Assembly: GCA_048859965.1 (NCBI GenBank)
Contig: JBLIZO010000049.1
Location: forward strand, 1 to 59,852
Length of the DNA: 59,852 nt
Direction: 5' to 3'
From: Fluviibacter sp048859965
Lineage (GTDB): Bacteria > Pseudomonadota > Gammaproteobacteria > Burkholderiales > Rhodocyclaceae
A program made the translations under genes and the position numbers. A model generated the notes under the pieces. It was not told where the DNA came from, did no database searches, and saw only the letters and a list, made by a program, of their open reading frames with translations. Below, one piece after another: positions 1-8,432 of this stretch (positions within the stretch are counted from its first letter, which is position 1; each line of letters starts with the position of its first letter).

Positions 1-690
1 ATTCTGATCGATCAGTACGGCGCCGATACGGCGCGCCTGTTCATGATGTTCGCCAGCCCGCCCGATCAATCGCTGGAATGGTCGGACGCCGGGGTCGAAG
101 GCGCACACCGTTTCCTGCGTCGCTTATGGAAGCTGTCGTTCGAACACGTCAGCGCGGGTGTGGTGGCTGCCGCGAACAACGACACCGCACTGAGCGATGC
201 GCAGAAGGATCTGCGTCGCAAGCTGCACCAGACGATTCAGAAGGTGTCCGATGACTACGGTCGTCGCCAGCAGTTCAACACGGTGATTGCTGCCGTGATG
301 GAACTACTGAACGCCGCCGACAAGACGCCGCTCGACGACGCGGCGGGCCGTGCGCTCCGCCAGGAGCTGCTGGAGGCCGCCGTGCTGATGCTGTTCCCCA
401 TCGTGCCGCATATCGGCGAAGCGATCTACGCCGAACTGAAGCCGGGGCATAACGTCGCTACGCAGCGCTTCCCGGTCTGCGATCCGGCGGCGCTGGTGCA
501 GTCGGAAATCGAACTCATGCTGCAGATCAACGGCAAACTGCGTGGCAGCATCCGCGTGGCCGCCGAGGCCGACAAGGCAACGATCGAAGCGACGGCACTG
601 GCCAGTGACGCTGCACAAAAGCAGCTCAACGGTGCTGCGCCGAAGAAAGTGGTCGTGGTGCCCGGTCGCCTCGTCAACATCGTCGCCTAA
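1..690 (+). CDS. leuS: Leucyl-tRNA synthetase, 3' part
   Basis: This is the C-terminal 229 residues of cytoplasmic leucyl-tRNA synthetase, which charges tRNA-Leu. The frame is open from the first base, so the gene is cut by the window edge. The first residues (ILIDQYGADTARLFMMFASP) are the stretch that normally follows just after the KMSKS loop, so the catalytic core and editing domain lie outside. What remains is the helical anticodon-binding domain (roughly residues 20-130 of the fragment) and the small C-terminal domain (LMLQINGKLRGSI, then a lysine-rich end). It is followed after 32 bases by lptE, the usual betaproteobacterial order. Identification rests on strong recognition of this segment. 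Confidence 0.96.
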   Translation: MLIDQYGADTARLFMMFASPPDQSLEWSDAGVEGAHRFLRRLWKLSFEHVSAGVVAAANNDTALSDAQKDLRRKLHQTIQKVSDDYGRRQQFNTVIAAVMELLNAADKTPLDDAAGRALRQELLEAAVLMLFPIVPHIGEAIYAELKPGHNVATQRFPVCDPAALVQSEIELMLQINGKLRGSIRVAAEADKATIEATALASDAAQKQLNGAAPKKVVVVPGRLVNIVA

Positions 691-722
691 CCCCCCTGTA
701 CGCAACCCGAGAAAGGTCGATC

Positions 723-1406
723 ATGGCTCGTCTGTTTCATCTCTCCGGTGTCAGGCATCTGCCCATGGTTCTGATGGGCCTGCTGGTGCTTGCCATTGCC
801 GCTGGCTGCGGCTTCAAGCTGCGCGGTGCCATCAGCGTCGATCTGCCATTCAAAACGGTGTATCTGGCCGGCGTGCCGGACACCTCGCCATTTGCCCAGG
901 TGCTGCAGGCGCAACTGCGGGCCAACGGCATCGGTGTCGTCCCCGAGGAATACAAGGATCGGACTGAGGTGATCTTGCGCGTGCTGGGCGATCAGCAAAT
1001 GAAGACCGTCGTCGCGGTCAACCCGAGCGGCCTGGTGCGCGAGTACCGCCTGACGTATCGCCTGGGGTTCCGCGTTGAATCCGGCAGCGGGATTGAGCTT
1101 TATCCGCCGACGACCATTGAACTGATGCGCGACGTTTCCTTCAACCCGCAGACGCCGCAGGAAGCGCTGTCGAAGGAGCAGGAAGACGCGATGCTGATCC
1201 GCGACATGCAGAACGATGCCGCCATTCAGGTGATGCAGCGCCTGGCGACGATCCGCGTACCGGCCGGTACGAAACTGTCCGCCGCCAAGAGACCGAAAAG
1301 CGAAATCGGCACGCGCAGCCCGGACTCCAAACCGGCTGAAACCACGCAGATGCTGACCACGCCGAGTGGCATGCAGCCGCTGGCTCCTCTGGAGGCAACC
1401 GAGTGA
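723..1406 (+). CDS. lptE: LPS-assembly lipoprotein LptE
   Basis: LptE is the outer-membrane lipoprotein that plugs the LptD barrel during lipopolysaccharide insertion. The 227-residue protein has a hydrophobic signal (about residues 15-28) ending in a lipobox-like AIAAGC, with the acylated Cys at about residue 29. It then has the family opening GFKLRGA. A Pro/Ser/Thr-rich tail of about 45 residues makes it longer than the 193-residue E. coli protein. AGAAAGG six bases before the first ATG supports this start over Met15. The stop overlaps the holA start (GTGA), so translation is probably coupled. The leuS-lptE-holA order is conserved in Proteobacteria. Confidence 0.93.
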   Translation: MARLFHLSGVRHLPMVLMGLLVLAIAAGCGFKLRGAISVDLPFKTVYLAGVPDTSPFAQVLQAQLRANGIGVVPEEYKDRTEVILRVLGDQQMKTVVAVNPSGLVREYRLTYRLGFRVESGSGIELYPPTTIELMRDVSFNPQTPQEALSKEQEDAMLIRDMQNDAAIQVMQRLATIRVPAGTKLSAAKRPKSEIGTRSPDSKPAETTQMLTTPSGMQPLAPLEATE

Positions 1407-2419
1407 ATCTGGGCGGCACGGATGGCGCCAGCCGTCTGGCTGCCCATCTGAACGGCCCGCTGGCGCCCATTTACACGATTCATGGCGATGACCCGCTGCT
1501 CGTGATCGAAGCGGCCGACGCGATTCGCGCTGCCGCGCGGGCCAAGGGCTTTACCGAGCGGGACGTCCTGACCGTCAGCCACCCGTTTGACTGGAAACAA
1601 CTGGCCTACGCCACACAGGGCGGTTCACTGTTTGGCGACAGCAAGATCGTGGAATTACGGGTACCGACCGGCAAGCTGGGGCGCGGTGGTCCGGAGGCCC
1701 TGCTGGGGCTGCTCGAAAGTGCGCCGCCTGCGGCAACCGATTTTATCGTGCTGATGACCCTGCACGAGTTCGGCTGGCGCGAGCAGAAAGCGGCCTGGTT
1801 CCAGAGCTTCACGAGCAGCAAACACGCCATGGTCATCCCCTGTATCCCACCGGGGATCAAGGCGCTACCCCGCTGGATCGCCGAACGCCTGGCACGACAA
1901 CAGCAGTCGGCGGCGCCCGATGCGCTGGACTACATCGCGCACCATGTCGAAGGCAATCTGCTGGCCGCCAATCAGGAAGTGCTCAAGCTCGGTCTGCTCT
2001 ATCCGGCGGGCCCGCTGACGCTCGCGCAGGTCAAGGATGCGGTGGCCGACGTGTCGCGCCTGGATATGGATAGCCTGCGCGCCGCCCTGCTGGATGGCGA
2101 CCTGTCGCGCTTCTCGCGAACGCTCAGTGGTTTGCGCGAACAGGGCGAGGCACTACCGCTCATGCTGTTCTGGCTGGCCGAAGATATACGCACACTGGTC
2201 CAGCTGACGGCACCCGGCGGCTCCCCGGACGAGCGACTGCGGACCCTGCGCATGTCGCCGCAACGGGCCCAGCAACTCCGCAATGCCGCGCTGCGCCGTA
2301 CTCAAATCAGTTGGCGCGCCGCCCTGGAACAAGTCGCCCGTCTTGACCGTTTATCCAAGGGCATTGGCCAGGGCGATCCGTGGACCGAACTGGCCGCACT
2401 TGCCTTACAACTCTGCTGA
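1403..2419 (+). CDS. holA: DNA polymerase III delta subunit
   Basis: Delta subunit of the clamp-loader complex, which opens the beta clamp during replication. The 338 residues match the family length (about 343). The N-terminal region carries the typical YTIHGDDPLLVIEAADAI stretch and the middle has the family pattern around VEGNLLAANQEVLKL. The start is GTG, overlapping the lptE stop, with GGAGG eight bases upstream. No Walker A motif is present, as expected because delta is a non-ATPase AAA+ relative. The gene ends 17 bases before proA, so leuS-lptE-holA-proA reads as one transcription unit. Confidence 0.95.
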   Translation: MNLGGTDGASRLAAHLNGPLAPIYTIHGDDPLLVIEAADAIRAAARAKGFTERDVLTVSHPFDWKQLAYATQGGSLFGDSKIVELRVPTGKLGRGGPEALLGLLESAPPAATDFIVLMTLHEFGWREQKAAWFQSFTSSKHAMVIPCIPPGIKALPRWIAERLARQQQSAAPDALDYIAHHVEGNLLAANQEVLKLGLLYPAGPLTLAQVKDAVADVSRLDMDSLRAALLDGDLSRFSRTLSGLREQGEALPLMLFWLAEDIRTLVQLTAPGGSPDERLRTLRMSPQRAQQLRNAALRRTQISWRAALEQVARLDRLSKGIGQGDPWTELAALALQLC

Positions 2420-2436
2420 CAGGCATTATTGCGCTC

Positions 2437-3711
2437 ATGATGACTGATACCAATACCGCTCTCGACCAAGCTATCCGCCAACTCGCCAAAGATGCCCGCG
2501 CGGCATCGCGTGGCATGGCACGCGCGTCCACCGAACAAAAGAACCATGCGCTGCTGACACTGGCGCGTTTGATCCGCGAACAGGCCGCTACACTGCGTGC
2601 GGCGAATGAACGGGATCTGGACGCCGCCCGCAAGAACGGCCTGGACGCCGCGATGCTCGACCGTCTGACACTCAGCGACAAGGGCCTCGCGTCGATGGCT
2701 GAAGGCGTGGAGCAGATCGCCAGCCTGCCCGACCTCGTGGGCAGCATCACCGATATGAGTACGCGCCCGTCGGGTATTCAGGTCGGCAAGATGCGCGTGC
2801 CACTCGGTGTGATCGGCATCATCTACGAAGCCCGCCCCAATGTGACGGCTGATGCGGCAGCACTCTGCATCAAATCCGGTAACGCCACCATTCTGCGCGG
2901 CGGCTCCGAAGCGCTGAATAGCAATCGCGCCATTGCCGCACTGGTACAGCAGAGTCTGGCCGAAGCCGGTCTGCCGGCGCAGGGCGTACAGTGCATCGAC
3001 ACGACCGATCGGGCGGCCGTGGGCATTCTGACTACCTTGCGTGACGATATTGATGTGATTGTGCCTCGTGGCGGCAAAGGCTTGATCGAGCGTCTGATCA
3101 AGGAATCCCGCGTGCCGATGATCAAGCATCTGGATGGCAACTGCCATGTCTACGTGGATGACAACGCCGATCCCGAAATGGCGCTGCGCATCGTAGAAAA
3201 TGCAAAGACCCAACGCTACGGCACCTGCAACACCACCGAGTCCTTGCTGATTGCCCGCAGCATTGCGGGTTCGCTATTGCCCCGCATTGGCGCCATGCTC
3301 CAAGAAAAGGGTGTGGTCGTGCGTGGCTGCGCCGAAACCCAAGCACTGTTGCCCTTTGCCGAGGCGGCCACCGACGAAGATTGGGTGACCGAATACCTGG
3401 CGCCACTGATTGCCGTTAAGGTGGTGAGCGGTCTGGATGAAGCCATCGCGCACATCAACACCTATTCATCCCAGCATACAGAAGCGATTGTGACGGATCA
3501 CTATGGCAACGCCATGCGTTTCCTGCGCGAAGTCGATTCCAGCTCGGTGATGGTGAATGCCTCAACGCGCTTTGCCGACGGTTTCGAGTATGGACTGGGC
3601 GCCGAGATTGGTATTTCTACCGACAAGATTCACGCGCGCGGTCCGGTAGGCCTGGAAGGCCTGACGTCGCAGAAATGGGTCGTACTCGGCCATGGCGAAA
3701 TCCGCCGCTGA
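2437..3711 (+). CDS. proA: Gamma-glutamyl phosphate reductase
   Basis: ProA reduces gamma-glutamyl phosphate to glutamate-5-semialdehyde with NADPH, the second step of proline synthesis in the cytoplasm. The catalytic cysteine sits in QRYGTCNTTES (about residue 260 of 424), and the coenzyme-binding stretch RGGKGLIERL is intact. Total length fits the family (about 417). An in-frame ATG at 2380 lies inside holA; the twin ATGs at 2437/2440 after the holA stop give the normal N-terminus. No strong ribosome-binding site is seen, so coupling to holA is likely. Its last 20 bases overlap the next gene. Confidence 0.95.
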   Translation: MMTDTNTALDQAIRQLAKDARAASRGMARASTEQKNHALLTLARLIREQAATLRAANERDLDAARKNGLDAAMLDRLTLSDKGLASMAEGVEQIASLPDLVGSITDMSTRPSGIQVGKMRVPLGVIGIIYEARPNVTADAAALCIKSGNATILRGGSEALNSNRAIAALVQQSLAEAGLPAQGVQCIDTTDRAAVGILTTLRDDIDVIVPRGGKGLIERLIKESRVPMIKHLDGNCHVYVDDNADPEMALRIVENAKTQRYGTCNTTESLLIARSIAGSLLPRIGAMLQEKGVVVRGCAETQALLPFAEAATDEDWVTEYLAPLIAVKVVSGLDEAIAHINTYSSQHTEAIVTDHYGNAMRFLREVDSSSVMVNASTRFADGFEYGLGAEIGISTDKIHARGPVGLEGLTSQKWVVLGHGEIRR

Positions 3712-4249
3712 AACGAACGACGCGTTTGACGCCATCTTGCGGCTGGGCGACACGGCGCCGCAGGCGCCAGCCAGTCTGCGCGACACCATTCACCTGGGCA
3801 TCCGGTTAACGCCGGACGCTGAGGCGCTGGATGAAATCGCCTGGCTGGTCGGCAAACCGCGCCAGGCAGCCAACGCATCGGTATGCGCCCGCCGCGACCC
3901 GCTGCTGGAAACGATCCGCCAACAACTCGGGGCCTGGTTCGCCAACCCGGCCTTTATCTTTGATCTGCCGCTGGCCGCACCACGCACCCCCTTTCAGGCG
4001 CGTTTACGTACGGCACTTTGCGCCATGCCCTGCGGCGAAACCCGCACTTACGGCGCGCTGGCCGCGCAACTGTGCAGTGCACCGCGCGCCGTGGGTCAGG
4101 CCCTGGGCAGCAACCCGCTACCGATCATTGTGCCCTGCCACCGCATCATTTCGGCTGGCAAAAACCGGCTGACCGGATTCGGTCACACACGCGAAGGCCC
4201 CAAGATCACGCTCAAGGCCTGGCTTCTGGAACAGGAAGCCCGTGCCTAG
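3692..4249 (+). CDS. ogt: Methylated-DNA--protein-cysteine methyltransferase
   Basis: A suicide repair protein that transfers alkyl groups from O6-alkylguanine to its own cysteine. The active site IIVPCHRIIS is clear near residue 150 of 185. It is preceded by the DNA-recognition helix region with RAVGQALGSNPLP, and the C-terminal AGKNRLTGFGHTREG matches the family. The N-terminal half is divergent, as is usual. The start overlaps proA by 20 bases and the stop overlaps the next gene by 8 bases. No Ada-type regulatory zinc domain is present, so this is a stand-alone enzyme. Whether to call it ogt or ada-like is convention. Confidence 0.92.
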   Translation: MAKSAAETNDAFDAILRLGDTAPQAPASLRDTIHLGIRLTPDAEALDEIAWLVGKPRQAANASVCARRDPLLETIRQQLGAWFANPAFIFDLPLAAPRTPFQARLRTALCAMPCGETRTYGALAAQLCSAPRAVGQALGSNPLPIIVPCHRIISAGKNRLTGFGHTREGPKITLKAWLLEQEARA

Positions 4250-5165
4250 AGCCCCGACGCAACCACCGCTGCCGACCGAGGCGCAGCAGGTGGTCGATGT
4301 CTTTTGTGACAGCCTCTGGCTGGAAGCCGGACTCTCGGCCAATTCGCTGGCGAGTTATCGGCGCGATCTGACCGCCTTGACTCACTGGCTCATCAAACAT
4401 CAGCGCGGCTTGCGTACGGCGAGCGACGCTGACCTCAACCGCTATGTCGCACACCTGGCTCAGACCCATAAGCAAAGCTCACAGGCGCGCGCCATCTCGA
4501 CGTTGCGCCGCTACTTCCGCTGGTCGGTCGCACGTGGCGAGCGCTCCGACGACCCGACCCGAACGCTGGTCATGCCGATCAAACCGGGGCGCTTACCCAA
4601 GACGCTGAGTGAAGACCATGTCACGGCACTGCTGGAAGCGCCCGACCTGAATACCGCCCGTGGTCTGCGCGACCTGGCCATGCTGGAAGTGCTGTACGCA
4701 ACAGGTTTGCGCGTCTCCGAACTGGTCAATCTGCGTCTGACCGACCTGAACCGCGAGATGGGCGTGGTGCGGATCATGGGTAAGGGTGACAAGGAGCGTC
4801 TGGTGCCGCTCGGCGAAGCGGCGCTCGATGCAATACAGCACTATATGGCGTGGCCACGATTGGAACTGACTGACGGCCAACCGGCCGATATCCTGTTTAT
4901 TGGCCAGAAAACCAAACCCCTCACCCGCCAGGGCTTCTGGCAGATTATCAAACGCTATGGGGTCAAAGCGGGTATTCCGCGTGAGCGCTTGTCACCGCAC
5001 GTGCTGCGCCATGCTTTTGCGACGCACCTGATTAACCATGGCGCCGATCTGCGCGTGGTGCAACTGTTGCTCGGTCACGCCAGCATTACGACGACGCAGA
5101 TTTATACACACGTGGCACGCGAACGTTTGAAGTCGCTGCACGCGAAACATCATCCACGCGGATAA
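4242..5165 (+). CDS. xerD: Site-specific tyrosine recombinase XerD
   Basis: XerD partners XerC to resolve chromosome dimers at dif near the division septum. The 307 residues have an N-terminal SAM-like core-binding domain (about 15-105) and the C-terminal catalytic domain. All tyrosine-recombinase residues are visible: Arg in GLRVSEL (about 157), Lys in GKGDKE (about 182), HVLRH (about 253-257), His in LLGHAS and the nucleophile Tyr in TQIYTHV (about 288). The C-terminal block is closer to E. coli XerD than XerC. The start is GTG overlapping ogt, with AGGAA upstream. The housekeeping context argues against a mobile-element integrase. Confidence 0.93.
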   Translation: MPRAPTQPPLPTEAQQVVDVFCDSLWLEAGLSANSLASYRRDLTALTHWLIKHQRGLRTASDADLNRYVAHLAQTHKQSSQARAISTLRRYFRWSVARGERSDDPTRTLVMPIKPGRLPKTLSEDHVTALLEAPDLNTARGLRDLAMLEVLYATGLRVSELVNLRLTDLNREMGVVRIMGKGDKERLVPLGEAALDAIQHYMAWPRLELTDGQPADILFIGQKTKPLTRQGFWQIIKRYGVKAGIPRERLSPHVLRHAFATHLINHGADLRVVQLLLGHASITTTQIYTHVARERLKSLHAKHHPRG

Positions 5166-5259
5166 CCGGGGTATGGGTTAAGTTTGGCTCGATTTGCGAC
5201 GCTGTTTGTCGATGAGGGCGCCTTTGATCCCGCTGCACCCGCACACGCCAACCAGCGCA

Positions 5260-5610
5260 TTAAGCGGCGCGTTCGATCACCACGCCGACGCGCGCGACAC
5301 CCGGCATCATACCGAGCTTGGCGACGGAGACCTGCACCCACTGTGCACCAAAATCTTCCAGCAGCAGCGTCGCGACAAATTCCGCCAGCTTCTCCAGCAA
5401 CTGGAAATGCTTTTCCGCCAGCACTCTGCGCAAATGGCTGACCACCTCGGCGTAATCGATCGTGTCATGAATATCATCGCTGGCACCAGCCGTCGCCGTC
5501 GAGTGTCCGATCTTCAGATCAATGACAACCGGCTGCGGCACAATCCGTTCTCGCGGGTAAATGCCGATCAGCGTTTCAACACGAAGGGATTCGATAAAGA
5601 TGATGTCCAT
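5260..5610 (-). CDS. folB: Dihydroneopterin aldolase
   Basis: FolB converts 7,8-dihydroneopterin to 6-hydroxymethyl-dihydropterin in folate synthesis. The 116-residue protein starts MDIIFIESLRVETLIGIYP, the normal family N-terminus, followed by ERIVPQPVVIDL and DTIDYAEV. A longer open frame extends 24 codons upstream, but family length favours the start at 5610. It is convergent with xerD and divergent from plsY, 93 bases away, an arrangement often seen in proteobacteria. The 94 bases between it and xerD contain nothing recognisable. Confidence 0.93.
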   Translation of the reverse strand: MDIIFIESLRVETLIGIYPRERIVPQPVVIDLKIGHSTATAGASDDIHDTIDYAEVVSHLRRVLAEKHFQLLEKLAEFVATLLLEDFGAQWVQVSVAKLGMMPGVARVGVVIERAA

Positions 5611-5703
5611 GGCACAAATTCGTTCTGATGCGGGCGCGCTACAATGCGCAGGCTGCGGCCGCATTGTAGCTGACGGACGCATTCACCGACTGACGAGACT
5701 GCC

Positions 5704-6351
5704 ATGACGCCTGATTTTCTCAACCAGATTCTGCCGCTTGACGACACCACACTGCCGCTGCTGCTCAGCACGATCTTCGCTGCCTATCTGATCGGTTGCA
5801 TGCCGTTTGCCGTGGTTGTCTCCAAAGCCTTCGGTCTCGCCGACCCGCGTTCGTTCGGCTCGGGGAACCCCGGGGCGACCAATGTTCTGCGCACCGGCAA
5901 CAAACTGGCAGCCTTGCTCACGCTGCTCGGCGATGCGGCCAAAGGCGCGATCGCCATTGGCGTGGCGACGCTACTCGGCCTGCCGGCCGATCTGCTCGGC
6001 TGGGTCGGCTTCATGGCCTTTCTGGGGCATGTGTTTCCGATCACGCTGGGTTTCAAGGGCGGTAAAGGCGTATCGACATCCGCCGGGGTTCTGCTGGCGC
6101 TCTACTGGCCGCTTGGCCTGGCCACGCTGGGCACCTGGCTGTTTATGGCGTTCACGTTGCGCTACTCGTCGCTGTCCGCCATGACGGCTGCGCTGCTGGC
6201 GCCGGCCTATGCGGTGTTTATGGGGCTGCCGACGCCCATCGTCGTGCCGGTCATGCTGATGGCGGCAACGCTACTGATCAAACACGCCGGCAATCTGCGC
6301 CGACTGCTGGCGGGTCAGGAAAGCAAAATCGGCAGCAAAAAGAAAGGTTGA
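5704..6351 (+). CDS. plsY: Acyl-phosphate:glycerol-3-phosphate acyltransferase PlsY
   Basis: An integral membrane enzyme that acylates glycerol-3-phosphate using acyl-phosphate from PlsX, the first step of phospholipid synthesis. The 215 residues contain five or so hydrophobic segments and the three PlsY signature loops: GSGNPGATNVLR (about residues 50-61), GHVFPITLGFKGGKG (about 108-122) and a C-terminal NLRRL. A lysine-rich tail ends the protein. It is divergent from folB and convergent with tsaD, with 13 bases between stop codons. Confidence 0.95.
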   Translation: MTPDFLNQILPLDDTTLPLLLSTIFAAYLIGCMPFAVVVSKAFGLADPRSFGSGNPGATNVLRTGNKLAALLTLLGDAAKGAIAIGVATLLGLPADLLGWVGFMAFLGHVFPITLGFKGGKGVSTSAGVLLALYWPLGLATLGTWLFMAFTLRYSSLSAMTAALLAPAYAVFMGLPTPIVVPVMLMAATLLIKHAGNLRRLLAGQESKIGSKKKG

Positions 6352-6364
6352 TGGGCGGTCGTGC

Positions 6365-7462
6365 CTAGGCCTGAATCAGCGGCCAGCGTGGTTTGACCGA
6401 GAACCCGCCGGCCTGCTTCGCCGGGGCCCCCGACAGCAGCCGTAAGAGACCAGCCAGGGCGATCATGGCGCCGTTATCGGTGCAAAGACTCAATTCCGGG
6501 AAATACACCGCGTATTGACGTCGCTCGCAAGCCTGGGCGAGTGTTTCGCGCAGATAACGGTTGGCGCCCACACCGCCTGCGACGACCAGGCGTGACAACC
6601 CCGTTTGCTTTAAAGCCTGTACGGATTTGGCAACCAGCACGTCGGTGATCGCTTGCTGTACGGCAGCCGCCAATGCCGCACGCCCGACGTCCGTCAGGCC
6701 CCCCCCCGCCTCGGCCGCTCTGACACGCGTCAGTACGGCGGTTTTGAGGCCGGCAAAACTGAATTCGAGATCGCCTGAATGCAGCATGGGGCGTGGCAAT
6801 TTGATCTCCGCCACCAGCGCGGGGTCGGCCGTTTCCGCCAGTTTCGCCAAGGCCGGGCCACCCGGATAACCGAGCCCTATCAGCTTGGCGGTTTTGTCGA
6901 AGGCTTCTCCGGCCGCATCATCCAGCGTTTCGCCGAGTAATTCGTAATCCCCCACCCCGGTGACGCGCATGAGCTGGGTATGACCCCCCGATACCAGTAA
7001 CGCTACAAACGGAAATGGCGGCGGATTGGCGGCCAGCAGCGGCGAAAGGAGATGTCCTTCCAGATGGTGCACCGGCACCACCGGCTTCTCAAGAGCGAAG
7101 GCCAGCGCCTCGGCAAAGGCGCTCCCGACCAGCAATGCGCCCGCAAGACCGGGGCCGGCGGTATAGGCGATGGCATCTACGGCGGCCAAATCGATTTGAG
7201 CCTCGGCCAGCGCCTGTCGGAGCAGTGGCACCACCCGACGGATATGGTCGCGCGAGGCCAATTCGGGCACAACGCCGCCATAAGCGGCATGCATGGCGAC
7301 CTGGGTATGGAGTGCCTGCCCCAGCAGTTTCGGTCTGCCGGTTTGCGGATCCAGCGTGACCAGCGCCACCCCGGTTTCGTCACAAGAGGACTCCACGCCC
7401 AGCACCAGCAGCGGATGCGCGGGGTTGGCAGGCAGAAAGACAGGATGTTGCGAGGCGTTCAT
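6365..7462 (-). CDS. tsaD: tRNA N6-threonylcarbamoyladenosine transferase TsaD
   Basis: TsaD (formerly Gcp/YgjD) transfers the threonylcarbamoyl group to A37 of ANN-decoding tRNAs, acting with TsaB, TsaC and TsaE. The 365 residues show the ASKHA-fold opening VLGVESSCDETGVAL, the metal-binding HHLEGH near residue 135, SGGHTQL, and the C-terminal SLCTDNGAMIAL. An 18-residue leader precedes the conserved core, so the protein is longer than the 337-residue E. coli form. No better start is visible. Confidence 0.95.
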   Translation of the reverse strand: MNASQHPVFLPANPAHPLLVLGVESSCDETGVALVTLDPQTGRPKLLGQALHTQVAMHAAYGGVVPELASRDHIRRVVPLLRQALAEAQIDLAAVDAIAYTAGPGLAGALLVGSAFAEALAFALEKPVVPVHHLEGHLLSPLLAANPPPFPFVALLVSGGHTQLMRVTGVGDYELLGETLDDAAGEAFDKTAKLIGLGYPGGPALAKLAETADPALVAEIKLPRPMLHSGDLEFSFAGLKTAVLTRVRAAEAGGGLTDVGRAALAAAVQQAITDVLVAKSVQALKQTGLSRLVVAGGVGANRYLRETLAQACERRQYAVYFPELSLCTDNGAMIALAGLLRLLSGAPAKQAGGFSVKPRWPLIQA

Positions 7463-7517
7463 GGGGCATTATTGTAGCGAGCGCGCCACAGCCGAAGGAC
7501 AATCCAGCGTGAATATT

Positions 7518-7545
7518 TTGATTTTTCCGGTTTTTGTCGTATAGT
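7518..7545 (+). promoter_or_regulatory. Probable sigma-70 promoter of rpsU
   Basis: TTGATT, a 16-base spacer and TATAGT lie about 75 bases before the rpsU start, in an AT-rich divergent region between tsaD and rpsU. Both hexamers are close to consensus. The assignment is by inspection only. Confidence 0.55.
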
Positions 7546-7618
7546 TCTCAGTTCTAAAGATTTCATCCCTGTCTTGGCGATACTGTCGGGGCAGTTTCAA
7601 ACCGATTGGAGTTGTTGA

Positions 7619-7831
7619 ATGCCCAGCGTTCGCGTTAAGGAAAACGAGCCGTTCGAAGTCGCCATGCGCCGCTTCAAGCGCACTGTTGAAAAAACCGGTC
7701 TGCTGACCGAACTGCGTGCCCGTGAGTTCTACGAAAAGCCGACGGCTGAGCGTAAGCGCAAGCTGGCCGCCGCTGTAAAGCGTCTGCACAAGCGCCTGCG
7801 CAGCCAACAGTTGCCGCGCAAGCTCTACTAA
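7619..7831 (+). CDS. rpsU: 30S ribosomal protein S21
   Basis: The 70-residue basic protein (MPSVRVKENEPFEVAMRRFK at its start) is S21, the small-subunit protein near the mRNA exit that helps initiation. It opens the macromolecular-synthesis cluster rpsU-yqeY-dnaG-rpoD. ATG follows a GGAG-like site (attggagttgttga). A strong intrinsic terminator directly after the gene means much rpsU transcription probably ends before yqeY/dnaG, matching the need for far more S21 than primase. Confidence 0.97.
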   Translation: MPSVRVKENEPFEVAMRRFKRTVEKTGLLTELRAREFYEKPTAERKRKLAAAVKRLHKRLRSQQLPRKLY

Positions 7832-7854
7832 TCGCCGCTTAGCGACGATAGACG

Positions 7855-7880
7855 AAAGCCGCCGGCCTCCGGCGGCTTTT
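7855..7880 (+). terminator. Intrinsic terminator after rpsU
   Basis: A GC-rich inverted repeat (AAAGCCGCCGG / CCGGCGGCTTTT) followed by a T run sits 24 bases past the rpsU stop. It is likely a partial terminator attenuating read-through into yqeY-dnaG-rpoD. Confidence 0.85.
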
Positions 7881-7937
7881 GCCATTTTATCGGCCACGGT
7901 TTTAGATGGCCCCACCCGGAACACAGCGAGCACCGAC

Positions 7938-8390
7938 ATGACAATCAGCCTCAAAGACCAGATCACCGAAGACATGAAGCACGCCATGAAGGCACGCGAA
8001 AGCGAACGACTGGCTGCCATCCGCCTGCTGCTCGCCGCCATCAAACAACGCGAGGTGGATGAACGTATCACCTTGGACGACGCCGCTGTTGCGGCGGTGG
8101 TAGACAAGCTGATCAAACAACGCCGCGACAGTATTCACCAGTATGAACAGGCTGGCCGCGAAGACCTGGCGGCTGCCGAGCGTGCCGAGATTGAGGTGCT
8201 GTCGCCGTACCTCCCGGCGCAGATGTCGGCCGACGAGGTCGCCGCTGCGGTCAAAGCCGCGATTGCACAGACCGGCGCTGCCGGGCCCGCCGACATGGGT
8301 AAAGTGATGGGCGTCCTCAAACCGCAACTCGCCGGCAAAACCGACCTCGCCGCCGTGTCGCAACAGGTTAAAGCGGCATTGCAGGGTTAA
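7938..8390 (+). CDS. GatB/YqeY domain protein
   Basis: A 150-residue YqeY-family protein of unknown precise role. It resembles the tRNA-binding tail of GatB, the aspartyl/glutamyl-tRNA amidotransferase subunit. The family opening (LKDQITEDMKHAMKARES), the block LSPYLPAQMSADEV and the ending GKVMGVLKPQLAGKTD are all present. It lies between rpsU and dnaG, the normal location in Beta- and Gammaproteobacteria, and 42 bases before dnaG. A direct role in amidation is not supported by the sequence because catalytic GatB regions are absent. Confidence 0.92.
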   Translation: MTISLKDQITEDMKHAMKARESERLAAIRLLLAAIKQREVDERITLDDAAVAAVVDKLIKQRRDSIHQYEQAGREDLAAAERAEIEVLSPYLPAQMSADEVAAAVKAAIAQTGAAGPADMGKVMGVLKPQLAGKTDLAAVSQQVKAALQG

Positions 8391-8432
8391 ACACCTGAAT
8401 CGCCACCCCTTGGACCGGACGCAGACGCGACC

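Noticed and set aside
4242..5165. Phage or island integrase
   Set aside because: The catalytic region is XerD-like and the gene sits in a housekeeping operon with no attachment site nearby; it is not close to the 41-45 kb island.
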